Made by a program: the position numbers and the translations under genes. A stretch of DNA of 64,000 nucleotides from Marinobacter oulmenensis (GTDB lineage: Bacteria; Pseudomonadota; Gammaproteobacteria; Pseudomonadales; Oleiphilaceae): NCBI RefSeq assembly GCF_014201735.1, contig NZ_JACHFE010000004.1, positions 1-64,000 of the forward strand, written 5' to 3'. Positions 6,564 through 13,916 of the stretch are shown here, piece by piece (positions within the stretch are counted from its first letter, which is position 1; every line of letters begins with the position of its first letter). The notes below the pieces were generated by a model. The model saw nothing but the letters and a program-made list of their open reading frames with translations, made no database searches and was not told where the DNA came from.

Positions 6564-6838
6564 TTCCTGAAACCATCACCCTCCAGGAAGCCGCCAAAGT
6601 GCTGAACCTGGGCCCCCGCAAAATGATCCGCGCCCTCAAGCAGCGCGGCATTCTGGACAACCAGCGTCTGCCCAACTGGCGCTATGCCAAGCGCGGCTTT
6701 TTCCAGGTGCAGACCAAGTCTTTCAACCACCCCGTGCGCGGCCTGCAGCACAGCGCCAAAACGCTGGTAACGCCGGCCGGCCTGGATTTCCTGCGCCGTG
6801 AGTTCGCAGAGCAGATCGACATGGAGAAAGCATCGTGA
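6560..6838 (+). CDS. KilAC/antirepressor-type DNA-binding protein
   Basis: The 92-aa protein matches the C-terminal domain of phage antirepressors (ANT/KilAC): LQEAAKVLNLGPRKMIRALKQRGIL, then NWRYAKRGFFQVQTKSF, then LVTPAGLDFLRREF. It lacks an N-terminal KilA-N or BRO domain and so is a stand-alone regulator. Its start and stop overlap both neighbours by 4 nt, indicating translational coupling. Confidence 0.7.
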   Translation: MIPETITLQEAAKVLNLGPRKMIRALKQRGILDNQRLPNWRYAKRGFFQVQTKSFNHPVRGLQHSAKTLVTPAGLDFLRREFAEQIDMEKAS

Positions 6839-7098
6839 AGCAGATCTCTACCTTTTTCGCCCTGATGGCCGAGTTCGGTACCGCCGAGATTCCACTGGAA
6901 GACGTGTGCGAGAAGTTCTTCGGCCTGCAGCCAGACATGGCCAAAAAGCGCGCAGCCCGCCGGCAGCTTCCGGTTATTGCCTACCGGGGCGGTACCCAGA
7001 AAAGCAGTTGGCTGGTGAGCGCAAAGGATCTGGCGGAGCACATCGACGAACAGCGCGCCAAAGCCAAGCGCGAGTGGGACCAGGTAAACGTCGCCTAA
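6835..7098 (+). CDS. Pyocin activator PrtN-like protein
   Basis: The 87-aa protein resembles PrtN, the activator of pyocin genes in Pseudomonas: FFALMAEFGTAEIPLEDVCEKFFGLQP, then ARRQLPVIAYRGGTQKSSWLVSAKDLAEHIDEQR. PrtN binds P-boxes and is itself repressed by PrtR. Relatives occur in many temperate phages. Here it is the third regulator in a row at the head of the early operon; no PrtR-like peptidase repressor is present in the window. Confidence 0.75.
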   Translation: MKQISTFFALMAEFGTAEIPLEDVCEKFFGLQPDMAKKRAARRQLPVIAYRGGTQKSSWLVSAKDLAEHIDEQRAKAKREWDQVNVA

Positions 7099-7107
7099 GG
7101 AGTAACC

Positions 7108-7389
7108 ATGAAGACCCTCAAGGAAATCGAGCTGCTGAGCTGGAAGGCGATCTGGCTGGCCGTAAAAAGCGGCCGGCACAGCCAGATTCACAAAGCGATT
7201 GATGAACACGTTGAGCGCTTTCCGGTGTCGGAACGCGATCAGGTGCGCCTGCGCACTATTCATATCGTCCGCCACACCCAGCGCGAACCGGAGGAAGTCG
7301 CCACCCGGATCCGGCGGGTATCACGCACCATCCGCCAGTTACAGAAGGGCCATTTCAGCACCCGCCAGGAGGTATGCCATGCGCCTTGA
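7108..7389 (+). CDS. Hypothetical phage early protein (93 aa)
   Basis: The 93-aa, helical and basic protein (SWKAIWLAVKSGRHSQIHKAI, then RLRTIHIVRHTQREPEEVATRIRR) has no recognised domain. It starts nine nt after the PrtN-like gene with AAGGAG upstream and overlaps the next small gene by 11 nt. Its place within the coupled operon supports it as a real gene. Confidence 0.6.
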   Translation: MKTLKEIELLSWKAIWLAVKSGRHSQIHKAIDEHVERFPVSERDQVRLRTIHIVRHTQREPEEVATRIRRVSRTIRQLQKGHFSTRQEVCHAP

Positions 7390-7570
7390 TCTGCCCAACA
7401 GCACACGGGTTATCGACCTTATCCGCCTCGCCAACGCCCAGGGCAAACGCCTGGTGTGGAAGCGTGACGGTCTCCGCTACCGGCCCCATATGGAGGCAGC
7501 CAATGATCAGCACCCTGTTGTTACTCGCCTGCGCCCTCGGTTGCGTGTGGTGGATAGCAAGAAACCCTGA
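7379..7570 (+). CDS. Small phage protein (63 aa)
   Basis: Starts at ATG 7379 after CAGGAGGT and runs 63 residues (MRLDLPNSTRVIDLIRLANA, then KRLVWKRDGLRYRPH). Basic, no recognised domain. It overlaps the preceding gene by 11 nt and the next by 68 nt. Position and a strong ribosome binding site support it. Confidence 0.5.
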   Translation: MRLDLPNSTRVIDLIRLANAQGKRLVWKRDGLRYRPHMEAANDQHPVVTRLRPRLRVVDSKKP

Positions 7571-7976
7571 GGACCACATCATGATGACGCTAACCGCCAG
7601 TGCAAACGACATCGAACGCGCCCTGCAGGACCTTCACCACCTGGCCACCACCGGCGTGGACAACGACGCCCGCAACGCGGCCCAGTTTCTGCTGGCCCTG
7701 TGGGACGGCGACCTTCACCCGCTCAACCTGCAGGACTTCCGGTTTCTGACCCCCCAGCCCATGCGCCAGGCCCTGCAACTGTTCACTTTCCTGATGACCA
7801 CAGGCACCGGCCTGCAGAAGTTCATGAGCGAAGAGGCCATCAGCCAGGTGGCTGACAACCTGCGGGCGCTGAACGGCCCCGGCATCAACAGCGGCGACTA
7901 CGGCAACGGATCATCCGGCGCCATGGCCCGCCCTGCACCACCGGCCCCTCCGGCCGCACGGGTTCAGACCTACTGA
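7503..7976 (+). CDS. DUF7673-like phage protein with possible N-terminal membrane segment
   Basis: The main domain (IERALQDLHHLATTGVDNDARNAAQFLLALWDGDLHPL, then LTPQPMRQALQLFTFLM) resembles small phage proteins I know as DUF7673; function unknown. ATG 7503 follows GGAGG and gives a 157-aa product with an N-terminal hydrophobic segment (ISTLLLLACALGCVWWI). An in-frame ATG at 7581, with GAGG upstream, would give a 131-aa soluble form. The two starts could also reflect two products from one frame. The C terminus is rich in alanine and proline. Confidence 0.6.
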   Translation: MISTLLLLACALGCVWWIARNPEDHIMMTLTASANDIERALQDLHHLATTGVDNDARNAAQFLLALWDGDLHPLNLQDFRFLTPQPMRQALQLFTFLMTTGTGLQKFMSEEAISQVADNLRALNGPGINSGDYGNGSSGAMARPAPPAPPAARVQTY

Positions 7977-8006
7977 CCCACCCATAAAAGCCAAAGGAGT
8001 ATCGAG

Positions 8007-8381
8007 ATGAGCGCACCCGAGAGCAATCACCGCGACACCGATGTAACCCAGTTCGTCGCCGATCTGGACGGCGGCGTCTTCATGCAGAAGCTGGGCCGGG
8101 CCATCAGCGAGGTGGCCGGCGGCGTTGTCGACAACAACGACAAAGGCGCGATCGACATCCGCCTGAACTTCAAGCGGATCGGCCAGAGCTACCAGGTGAA
8201 CATCGGCCACACCCTGAAATACACCGTGCCCACCCTGCGCGGAAAGATCATGGAGGAAGACACCACAGAAACCCCGATGCACGTGAACACCGGCGGCCGG
8301 GTGAGCATCTTCCCGGAAAACCAGCACCAGTTGCTGACCCGCAACGGTGAACCCGAAACCCACCGCGAAGACAAGGACTGA
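8007..8381 (+). CDS. Hypothetical phage protein, neighbour of DUF2303
   Basis: The 124-aa protein (FVADLDGGVFMQKLGRAISEVAGGVVDNNDKGAIDIRLNF, then QVNIGHTLKYTVPTLRGKI) is acidic with a beta-rich middle. I know similar small proteins only as companions of DUF2303 genes in phage early operons, without function. AAAGGAG lies eight nt upstream of ATG 8007, and the DUF2303 gene starts five nt after its stop. Confidence 0.65.
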   Translation: MSAPESNHRDTDVTQFVADLDGGVFMQKLGRAISEVAGGVVDNNDKGAIDIRLNFKRIGQSYQVNIGHTLKYTVPTLRGKIMEEDTTETPMHVNTGGRVSIFPENQHQLLTRNGEPETHREDKD

Positions 8382-8386
8382 ACCCC

Positions 8387-9244
8387 ATGACTGAAGTACT
8401 GCAATCCATCGACGCCCTGCACGAATACACCAAAGCCGTGCAGGCACAAGAGCTGAACCAGTTCATCCAGGAGCAAACCAACGGCAGCGCCACGGCCCTG
8501 CCTGAAGGCGTAACCGTGGCAGACCTGGAAAAGTACCTGGAAACCCGCCGCCGCTACCGGGGCAGCATGCGCACCACGCTGATTGATGAATTCGTGGAAT
8601 TCGTGAACACCACCTCTGACGCCTATGGAGCGATGGGGTCCGAGTGTTTCCCCTGCTTTGTGAACCCGGAACACATGAAGGCCACCGCGTTTTTCAACCT
8701 GGGCGATATCGACGCGCCCGGCCACGGCGACCACCGCGCCAACCTTCAGCTCAGCGAGACGGAAGCCTTTGAGGAACTGCTGCGCATCAACGGCAAACGG
8801 TTTGAGCAACGGGCCCTGGCTGAGTGGCTGGAAGACTGGCGCGACCACCTGATTGCACTGGCGGAAGACGGCAACACAGAGCTGCCGATATCCGCCTCCG
8901 TCAGCGCCATTCGCCGCATCACCATCGGGACCAACGCGGAGTCCACCAGTGAAGAGCAAACCTTCAGCAGCCGCCGCAGTGCCATGGCCGAAGTAGAAGC
9001 CAAGCACAAAGACGAGCTGCCCGCCTTCCTGAAGTTCACCTGCGAACCCTACCAGGGCCTGAGCGAACGCACGTTCACCCTGCGCCTGAGCCTGATCACC
9101 GGCGAAAAGCCGCAGATCAGCGCCCGCATTGTGCGCCTGGAAAGCGTGAAGGAAGAGATGGCCAAAGAGCTGGAAGACCGACTGCGCAGTGGCTTTGAAG
9201 ACACCGCCGTGCGCACCTTCGTTGGCACCTTCGACCCGAACTGA
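8387..9244 (+). CDS. DUF2303 (YfdQ-like) protein
   Basis: The 285-aa protein fits the DUF2303 family (YfdQ of E. coli prophage CPS-53): YLETRRRYRGSMRTTLIDEFVEFV near residues 48-70, FNLGDIDAPGHGDHRANL near 105-122, LAEWLEDWRDHL, then a C-terminal beta region (LPAFLKFTCEPYQGL). The function is unknown; members occur in phage early regions near recombination or anti-restriction genes. It is followed by two strong hairpins before the next gene. Confidence 0.8.
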   Translation: MTEVLQSIDALHEYTKAVQAQELNQFIQEQTNGSATALPEGVTVADLEKYLETRRRYRGSMRTTLIDEFVEFVNTTSDAYGAMGSECFPCFVNPEHMKATAFFNLGDIDAPGHGDHRANLQLSETEAFEELLRINGKRFEQRALAEWLEDWRDHLIALAEDGNTELPISASVSAIRRITIGTNAESTSEEQTFSSRRSAMAEVEAKHKDELPAFLKFTCEPYQGLSERTFTLRLSLITGEKPQISARIVRLESVKEEMAKELEDRLRSGFEDTAVRTFVGTFDPN

Positions 9245-9251
9245 CCCAACC

Positions 9252-9304
9252 GCGCCCCACGTGGGGCGCATCCGGGAGGGCTTTCATTGAGAGCCCTCCC
9301 GGAT
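9252..9304 (+). repeat. Two adjacent strong hairpins after DUF2303 gene
   Basis: An 18-bp perfect palindrome GCGCCCCACGTGGGGCGC (9252-9269) abuts a 13-bp perfect inverted repeat, ATCCGGGAGGGCT (9270-9282) with its complement (9292-9304), around a 9-nt loop. There is no T-run after either. They fill the gap between two genes of one operon, so they may act as an attenuator, an RNase stop, or protein-binding sites. Confidence 0.75.
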
Positions 9305-9338
9305 GAACACCAGCAACAACACAAGACAGGGGAACACC

Positions 9339-9716
9339 ATGTCAGCACCAACCATGAGCACCGACCAAATGCTGGCCGCCCTGCGGGTCCGCGCCCTCAG
9401 AGTTTGCAGCCTATCGCTGGAGATCAACGTGCGGGGCATTGCCCAGGCATTCGTCGACGTATACGGCCACACACATTCCATGTACGCCGATCTGAGGCCT
9501 GCCGATACCGTCTTCCCTGAAAACGGCGAACCACGCCCGGAGATTGCGAACCTAAACCTGAGATTTTACGCCTACGACTTCCACGATCACGAGGAACAGC
9601 AAGAGGACATGCAGGAGCAGGCAGACGCAGCGGACCAGTACATTGCATACCTGGAATTGCTGCTTGCCAAGGGGCAGCCGGTCACGGTGGCAGATGTGGG
9701 GAGTGAGGCAGCATGA
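9339..9716 (+). CDS. Hypothetical phage protein (125 aa)
   Basis: Starts at ATG 9339 with AGGGGA seven nt upstream; an earlier in-frame ATG at 9303 lies inside a hairpin arm and is unlikely. The 125-aa acidic protein (LRVRALRVCSLSLEINVRGIAQAFVDVYGHTHSMYADL) has no recognised domain. It ends in a 4-nt overlap with the methyltransferase gene, so it is probably translated together with it. Confidence 0.6.
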   Translation: MSAPTMSTDQMLAALRVRALRVCSLSLEINVRGIAQAFVDVYGHTHSMYADLRPADTVFPENGEPRPEIANLNLRFYAYDFHDHEEQQEDMQEQADAADQYIAYLELLLAKGQPVTVADVGSEAA

Positions 9717-11425
9717 GCGTTGTTGAGATTCGCCACTTTCATCTGTTCTGCGGACTGGGCTGCGGAGCCAAAGGGTTCAACCAGTCGAACCCAAGGGTAG
9801 GCACTCTTCAGGGTGAGTTCCGCTGCCTTGGCGGCATCGATGTAGACGCCACAGCCATCGCCAACTTCCAGTTGTTGACTGGCGTACCAGGGACCATCCG
9901 CGACCTGATGAGCGCCCAGCAATACGAGGCCTTTCATGGTCACCCGCCGCCCACCGACTGGAAAGAAGCAACACCGGCAGATATTCAAAACGCCGCCGGC
10001 GGCGAACGCCCGCACATCGTATTCCTTTCAGCACCCTGCAAGGGATTCAGCGGATTGTTATCCCAGAGCCTCAGCACCACGGCCAAATACCAGGCCCTGA
10101 ATGAGCTCACCTTACGAGGCATCTGGTTGGCTCTGGAGGCCTGGCGGGATGATCCGCCCGAACTCCTCATATTCGAGAACGTGCCCCGCATTGCTAACCG
10201 TGGCCGGCACCTGCTGGAACAGATTACCCAACTGCTTAGGGCCTACGGCTACGCCGTATCAGAAACCACCCACGACTGTGGAGAAATCGGCGGGCTCGCC
10301 CAAAGCCGCCGCCGCTTTCTGCTGGTTGCCCGCCATGAGGAAAAGGTACCGCCCTTTCTGTATGAGCCACCCAAGAAAACCCTCAGGGCTGTGGGCGATA
10401 TCCTGGGCGCCATGCCACTGCCGGGCAATGCCGATGCCGGCCCGATGCACCGCATCCCCAGCCTGCAATGGAAAACCTGGGTAAGACTGGCCTTCGTGGA
10501 GGCCGGGAAAGATTGGCGAAGCCTGAACCGGCTGAAGATCGAGAACGGCTACCTGAAGGACTTTCTCATCATGCCGGAGTACCGCCCGGGTTACATGGGC
10601 GTGAACCACTGGGACGAAAGCATGGGTACCGTCGCAGGCCGCAGCACTCCCACAAACGGCGCGTTCAGTGTTGCGGATCCACGGTATGAGGGACAGCAAT
10701 ACAGCCAGTTTGGAGTGCTGAACTGGAGGGAAACAACCGGCGTTGTCACCGGCCAGCGGTCACCAGGACAAGGCCGGTTTAGTGTGGCAGACCCACGCTC
10801 AGGCGGCGAACCAGTATCCCGCAGCAAATACCGCGTCACCCGATATAACGAACACGCCGGCGCCGTCATCGCAGCCAGCACTACCGGTGAAGGCGCGTTT
10901 TCCGTGGCTGATCCACGCCCCGGGCTATCTCGCAAGAAAGGTGACAGCTACTTAACAGCGGGGCATTACGGCGTAGTGCCCTGGCAGTCTCCTGCAGGTG
11001 CAGTGTCCGCAGCGGCAGGCCACGACAATGGGCGTTGGACCGTTGCCGACCCAAGGCCAGCCGCCACCAGCGAAGGCCCCTTGGATGCCCTGCCGGCAGC
11101 CACAGACAGACTGATCGCAGAGATCACCGCCCTGGACGGCACCTGGCATCGCCCCTTCACCACCCTGGAACTGGCTGCCCTGCAGTCACTGATCGAGCCC
11201 GAGGAATACCTGGAGCTGCACGGCAAGTCCGACAGCGTCTGGCGGGAACAGATCGGCAATGCAGTGCCCGCCCACGCAGCCAGAGCGATCGGCGACACCA
11301 TGGGCGAAACCCTACTACTTGCATGGACTGGTGAAACCTTCGTACTGAGCCCTGAAAAAGTCTGGGTCCAGCCACTGCGTGTGGCGTTGTCAGTGGACCA
11401 GCAGCCACTGGAGGAACCGGCATGA
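9713..11425 (+). CDS. DNA (cytosine-5) methyltransferase with four-fold repeat
   Basis: The 570-aa enzyme should transfer a methyl group from S-adenosylmethionine to C5 of cytosine in DNA. Visible motifs: I, FHLFCGLGCGAKG (9-21); IV, SAPCKGFSG with catalytic Cys109; VI, FENV (154-157); VIII, QSRRRF (197-202); and X, QIGNAVPAHAARAIG near the C terminus. The segment between VIII and X, where target recognition usually lies, holds four 29-residue repeats (296-324, 334-362, 374-402, 420-448), each ending in VADPR. No restriction endonuclease is adjacent, so it is probably a solitary phage enzyme protecting against host restriction. Confidence 0.9.
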   Translation: MSVVEIRHFHLFCGLGCGAKGFNQSNPRVGTLQGEFRCLGGIDVDATAIANFQLLTGVPGTIRDLMSAQQYEAFHGHPPPTDWKEATPADIQNAAGGERPHIVFLSAPCKGFSGLLSQSLSTTAKYQALNELTLRGIWLALEAWRDDPPELLIFENVPRIANRGRHLLEQITQLLRAYGYAVSETTHDCGEIGGLAQSRRRFLLVARHEEKVPPFLYEPPKKTLRAVGDILGAMPLPGNADAGPMHRIPSLQWKTWVRLAFVEAGKDWRSLNRLKIENGYLKDFLIMPEYRPGYMGVNHWDESMGTVAGRSTPTNGAFSVADPRYEGQQYSQFGVLNWRETTGVVTGQRSPGQGRFSVADPRSGGEPVSRSKYRVTRYNEHAGAVIAASTTGEGAFSVADPRPGLSRKKGDSYLTAGHYGVVPWQSPAGAVSAAAGHDNGRWTVADPRPAATSEGPLDALPAATDRLIAEITALDGTWHRPFTTLELAALQSLIEPEEYLELHGKSDSVWREQIGNAVPAHAARAIGDTMGETLLLAWTGETFVLSPEKVWVQPLRVALSVDQQPLEEPA

Positions 11426-11598
11426 CCATCGAGCACATCACTAACCGCCAAGCCTTCGAAGAAGTCCTACGCGAAGACCAGCTCGCTATGGACGAAGCCG
11501 AACGCCAACAGGCCATTGAAGCCCGGAAGCGCCGGGAACGTGAACACCGGCTCGATCTGGACGAGGAAGCCCGCAACAGTTTCGGAGGCCCGGCATGA
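11422..11598 (+). CDS. Small charged phage protein (58 aa)
   Basis: ATG 11422 overlaps the methyltransferase stop by 4 nt and the 58-residue frame (MTIEHITNRQAFEEVLRED, then a run rich in E, R and A) ends in another ATGA overlap at 11595. The composition predicts one long charged helix. Function unknown; coupling at both ends is the main support. Confidence 0.6.
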   Translation: MTIEHITNRQAFEEVLREDQLAMDEAERQQAIEARKRREREHRLDLDEEARNSFGGPA

Positions 11599-11807
11599 TT
11601 ACCGCCAGACTGAACAGACTCGTGGCCGCCTACCGCGCGGCAAAGAGACTGGTCGGCGATGCCAACCGGGGAAAAGCCATACCAGCGGTTGCGCTGAGGC
11701 TGTGTAATCGCATACGGCAGGCTATCAAAGCGGAGATTGTGGTGGTGGAGGCGATGATTCGGCCACGGCGGCTTTTGCAGAACAACCCGGAGGTTTACCC
11801 AGCATGA
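11595..11807 (+). CDS. Small basic phage protein (70 aa)
   Basis: The 70-aa basic protein (MITARLNRLVAAYRAAKRLV, then IRQAIKAEIVVVEAMIRPRR) is coupled by 4-nt overlaps to genes on both sides. No recognised family. It may bind nucleic acid given its charge, which is only a guess. Confidence 0.55.
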   Translation: MITARLNRLVAAYRAAKRLVGDANRGKAIPAVALRLCNRIRQAIKAEIVVVEAMIRPRRLLQNNPEVYPA

Positions 11808-12130
11808 GCCAGGAGAACCTGTTTGACGACGGCACCCCGCTGACCACCGACATGCACGTGATTCTGCAGCTGTTCACGAACTACCGGGGCATAGACATCC
11901 GCCGGGATTTCGAAGGGCTGTGCCACGTTTACCACAGCGTTCACACGCACCCTGACAAGCTACCCAAGACCAGCTGGAGCCCTGCCCGCGTACTAAAAGC
12001 CGTCCAAAAATGCCAAGCCGCCGGCCTGGTTACCTATCCGGAAACGGACACCGGCCACAAGTACGAAATCACCGCCAAAGGCATCGAAGCCAGGCGTACG
12101 GCTTACCTCACCCAGTTAGGCCGGTGCTAA
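11804..12130 (+). CDS. Winged-helix-like phage protein
   Basis: The 108-aa protein (VILQLFTNYRGIDIRRDFEGLCHVYHSVHTHPDK, then RVLKAVQKCQAAGLVTYPETDTGHKYEITAKGIEARR) has the pattern of a winged helix: helices, then a beta hairpin with KYEIT and GIEARR. It is the last gene of the rightward early operon and its stop overlaps, tail to tail, the BRCT gene by 4 nt. A regulatory role is inferred only. Confidence 0.6.
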   Translation: MSQENLFDDGTPLTTDMHVILQLFTNYRGIDIRRDFEGLCHVYHSVHTHPDKLPKTSWSPARVLKAVQKCQAAGLVTYPETDTGHKYEITAKGIEARRTAYLTQLGRC

Positions 12131-12783
12131 CCATGCAGATATTCAAAGAAACGCTCTTCCGGAATAATGGCAATGGTGGATCCCCCATCACGGAGCTCAA
12201 TCGCTTTTTCGATTTTCCGGCCAAAGGTGCTGTGAGCCCAGTCGCGGCTGCCGACTTCGCCTACCACCAGGAACGACGTTTTCTTGCAGGGTGTTTTTTT
12301 GACAGCACCACCGCGCTGAACCACTGCATCCTCAACTTCCCGCCTCGGACCACAAGCAAAGGTTCCAGTCAGGCAAAAGATCTCACCAGCAAAGGCCACC
12401 CTCGGGGAAGGGTCATCAAAAGGAAGAGTGGCACTAGCATTGGTGCCCGTAGCATTTACATTGGGGCTCCCGGTGATCCCCATCAGGAGAGTAAGCAGCT
12501 CCTGTTCTTCGGTATCATCCAGAACTCCATCTGCCAGCATGGCACGAATTCGTGGGAAGAGAACATTGGCAGGCCACTTATCCGCACAGTGCTGGTTAGA
12601 CTGCAACCAGTTCAGAAGGAACTCCGCTTCCCCCTGGTTCACCTGGCCATCAGCCAGAACCCCCTTGCACAGGCCAATAACTTCATCCACTTGGCGATCA
12701 GCCACGCGCGACCAACAAAGCGCCGGGTTCAGCGGCTGGCCATTGTCATCAAGAGGGATTTCACGACGAGGGAAAACGGCCAT
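12127..12783 (-). CDS. BRCT-domain protein
   Basis: The 218-aa protein has an N-terminal helical TerB-like region (about 25-105: VIGLCKGVLADGQVNQGEAEFLLNWL, then RAMLADGVLDDTEEQELL) and a C-terminal BRCT domain (about 128-218: VAFAGEIFCLTGTFACG, then AVVQRGGAVKKTPCKKTSFLVVG), similar to the BRCT of NAD-dependent DNA ligase. Such proteins are common in temperate phages and elements; a DNA-repair or replication scaffold role is inferred. It runs against the early operon and starts 350 nt from the antirepressor, with AAAGGAG before its ATG. Confidence 0.85.
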   Translation of the reverse strand: MAVFPRREIPLDDNGQPLNPALCWSRVADRQVDEVIGLCKGVLADGQVNQGEAEFLLNWLQSNQHCADKWPANVLFPRIRAMLADGVLDDTEEQELLTLLMGITGSPNVNATGTNASATLPFDDPSPRVAFAGEIFCLTGTFACGPRREVEDAVVQRGGAVKKTPCKKTSFLVVGEVGSRDWAHSTFGRKIEKAIELRDGGSTIAIIPEERFFEYLHG

Positions 12784-12852
12784 AGCGCAACTCCTTTGCA
12801 GAAAAACACATCAGTAACGGTAAGGAATACTACCCCAAAGATAACCCTCCCG

Positions 12853-12882
12853 TTGACTCAGGGCAAATGCCGGGGCCATACT
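12853..12882 (+). promoter_or_regulatory. Promoter of the C4-like RNA and antirepressor
   Basis: TTGACT (12853-12858), 18-nt spacer, CATACT (12877-12882). The start site expected seven nt later (12889) is exactly the first base of the first hairpin of the C4-like RNA. Confidence 0.65.
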
Positions 12883-12888
12883 TACTCT

Positions 12889-12974
12889 GTCGCTGCAAAA
12901 TCAGCGACCGGGTTTGGCGACCCGAGCAGTACAGGAGAGCACGCCGCATCTCCTCACGAGTTAGCGGTTTTTTT
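12889..12974 (+). ncRNA. C4-like antisense RNA upstream of antirepressor
   Basis: About 86 nt: hairpin 1, GTCGCTG/CAGCGAC (12889-12908); hairpin 2, CGGGT/ACCCG with loop TTGGCG (12909-12924); hairpin 3, AGGAGA/TCTCCT (12933-12954); then GCGG and seven T. Loop 2 can pair with TCGCCAA at 13055-13061 and GTACAGGA (12929-12936) with TCCTGTAC at 13042-13049, in collinear antisense order. This is the layout of the C4 RNA of phages P1 and P7, which controls their antirepressor operon. The assignment rests on structure and position; I could not run a covariance model. Confidence 0.7.
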
Positions 12975-13002
12975 GTGCTCAGAGCATGGCACGCTCAGCG
13001 TT

Positions 13003-13131
13003 ATGGGGCGGGCCGTGTGGGAGGCCTTCGGGCCTGCCGGATCCTGTACCCGGTTCGCCAACCCGCGCGGTCCCGCCCTCCCTGTTTGGCGACAGGCAGG
13101 CGGGTTCCTTAATCAAGTACAGGAACCGTAG
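13003..13131 (+). CDS. Icd-like leader ORF coupled to antirepressor
   Basis: A 42-codon frame (MGRAVWEAFGPAGSC, then RFANPRGPALPVWRQAGGF) ends with TAG two nt before the antirepressor ATG, as icd of phage P1 precedes ant. The frame is open further upstream, so the start is uncertain and no clear ribosome binding site is seen. It contains both presumed targets of the C4-like RNA. Whether it is translated as a functional peptide or only for coupling cannot be told from sequence. Confidence 0.45.
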   Translation: MGRAVWEAFGPAGSCTRFANPRGPALPVWRQAGGFLNQVQEP

Positions 13132-13133
13132 TC

Positions 13134-13916
13134 ATGCATAATCACACCCAAGGTGCACCCGCACCACTCGTATACGCATTCACTTCTACAGATCTCCGCG
13201 TCATTCTCATCGAAGGACAAATCTGGTTTGCGGCCGCCGATGTTGCTGCGGCGCTCGGTTATCGAATGACAAGTGATATGACCCGCAACTTGGATGACGA
13301 CGAAAAGGGAACGCACATTATGCGTACCCCTGGCGGTAACCAAGAAATAACTGTCATTAACGAATCTGGCTTGTACTGTTGCGTACTAAAATCCCGCAAA
13401 CCCGAAGCCAAAAAATTCAAACGCTGGGTTACCCACGAAGTACTCCCCACCATTCGAAAAACCGGCAGCTACGGCAAAACCCACTGGCCGCCTACCGACC
13501 GGGCTAGTTACCAGCTCCGCGAACAGCTCTCTGCCGCTATCCGATCCATTACCGTCGGGTTCCGTGGCAAGGGTGCGGCCTACGCCGTTAATGAACGCAT
13601 CCGCAACCATTTCGGCGTCCGTCGCGTTGAGGACCTGACCACTCAACAAGCCAAAGACGCCATCTTCATGGTCGAACAACTGCGCCCGCTTGCCCATCGC
13701 TGGGTGAAGGCCATGAACCAGGCAGAGAAAGACTTCACCCGTCAGGTGCTGCGCACAGAAACCGGCCCCATGCTGAGCGCCCCAACGCTGGTCTGCCTGG
13801 ACATAGACGCCAATGGCATCACCACGCCGCTGGAGCACCCAAACCTGAAGAAGCTCCAGAAGGCGAACCAGGGCATGCATGACATGCTGGCGCTGTTTCA
13901 GGACGAGGAAGAATGA
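13134..13916 (+). CDS. Phage antirepressor with BRO-N domain
   Basis: The 260-aa protein has an N-terminal BRO domain (VYAFTSTDLRVILIEGQIWFAAADVAAALGY, then INESGLYCCVLKSRKPEAKKFKRWVTHEVLPTIRKTGSYG) and a distinct C-terminal domain (about 115-230). Antirepressors inactivate the phage repressor and trigger induction, which would matter here since the CI-like protein lacks a self-cleavage domain. Translation start ATG 13134 has AGGA at 13121-13124 within GTACAGGA, a sequence that can be hidden by pairing with 13042-13049. The next gene starts four nt before its stop. Confidence 0.85.
   Translation: MHNHTQGAPAPLVYAFTSTDLRVILIEGQIWFAAADVAAALGYRMTSDMTRNLDDDEKGTHIMRTPGGNQEITVINESGLYCCVLKSRKPEAKKFKRWVTHEVLPTIRKTGSYGKTHWPPTDRASYQLREQLSAAIRSITVGFRGKGAAYAVNERIRNHFGVRRVEDLTTQQAKDAIFMVEQLRPLAHRWVKAMNQAEKDFTRQVLRTETGPMLSAPTLVCLDIDANGITTPLEHPNLKKLQKANQGMHDMLALFQDEEE

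Noticed and set aside
8189..9271. 360-codon minus-strand frame opposite DUF2303
   Set aside because: Antisense image of a well-supported gene in GC-rich DNA; no start signal and low-complexity composition.
9713..11425. Restriction-modification system
   Set aside because: Neighbouring genes are too small and have no endonuclease motif, so the methyltransferase is treated as solitary.
12010..13131. Long plus-strand open frame of 373 codons covering the BRCT gene antisense and the C4 region
   Set aside because: Most of it is the reverse of the BRCT gene and the rest is non-coding RNA; only the last about 42 codons are kept, as a tentative leader ORF.
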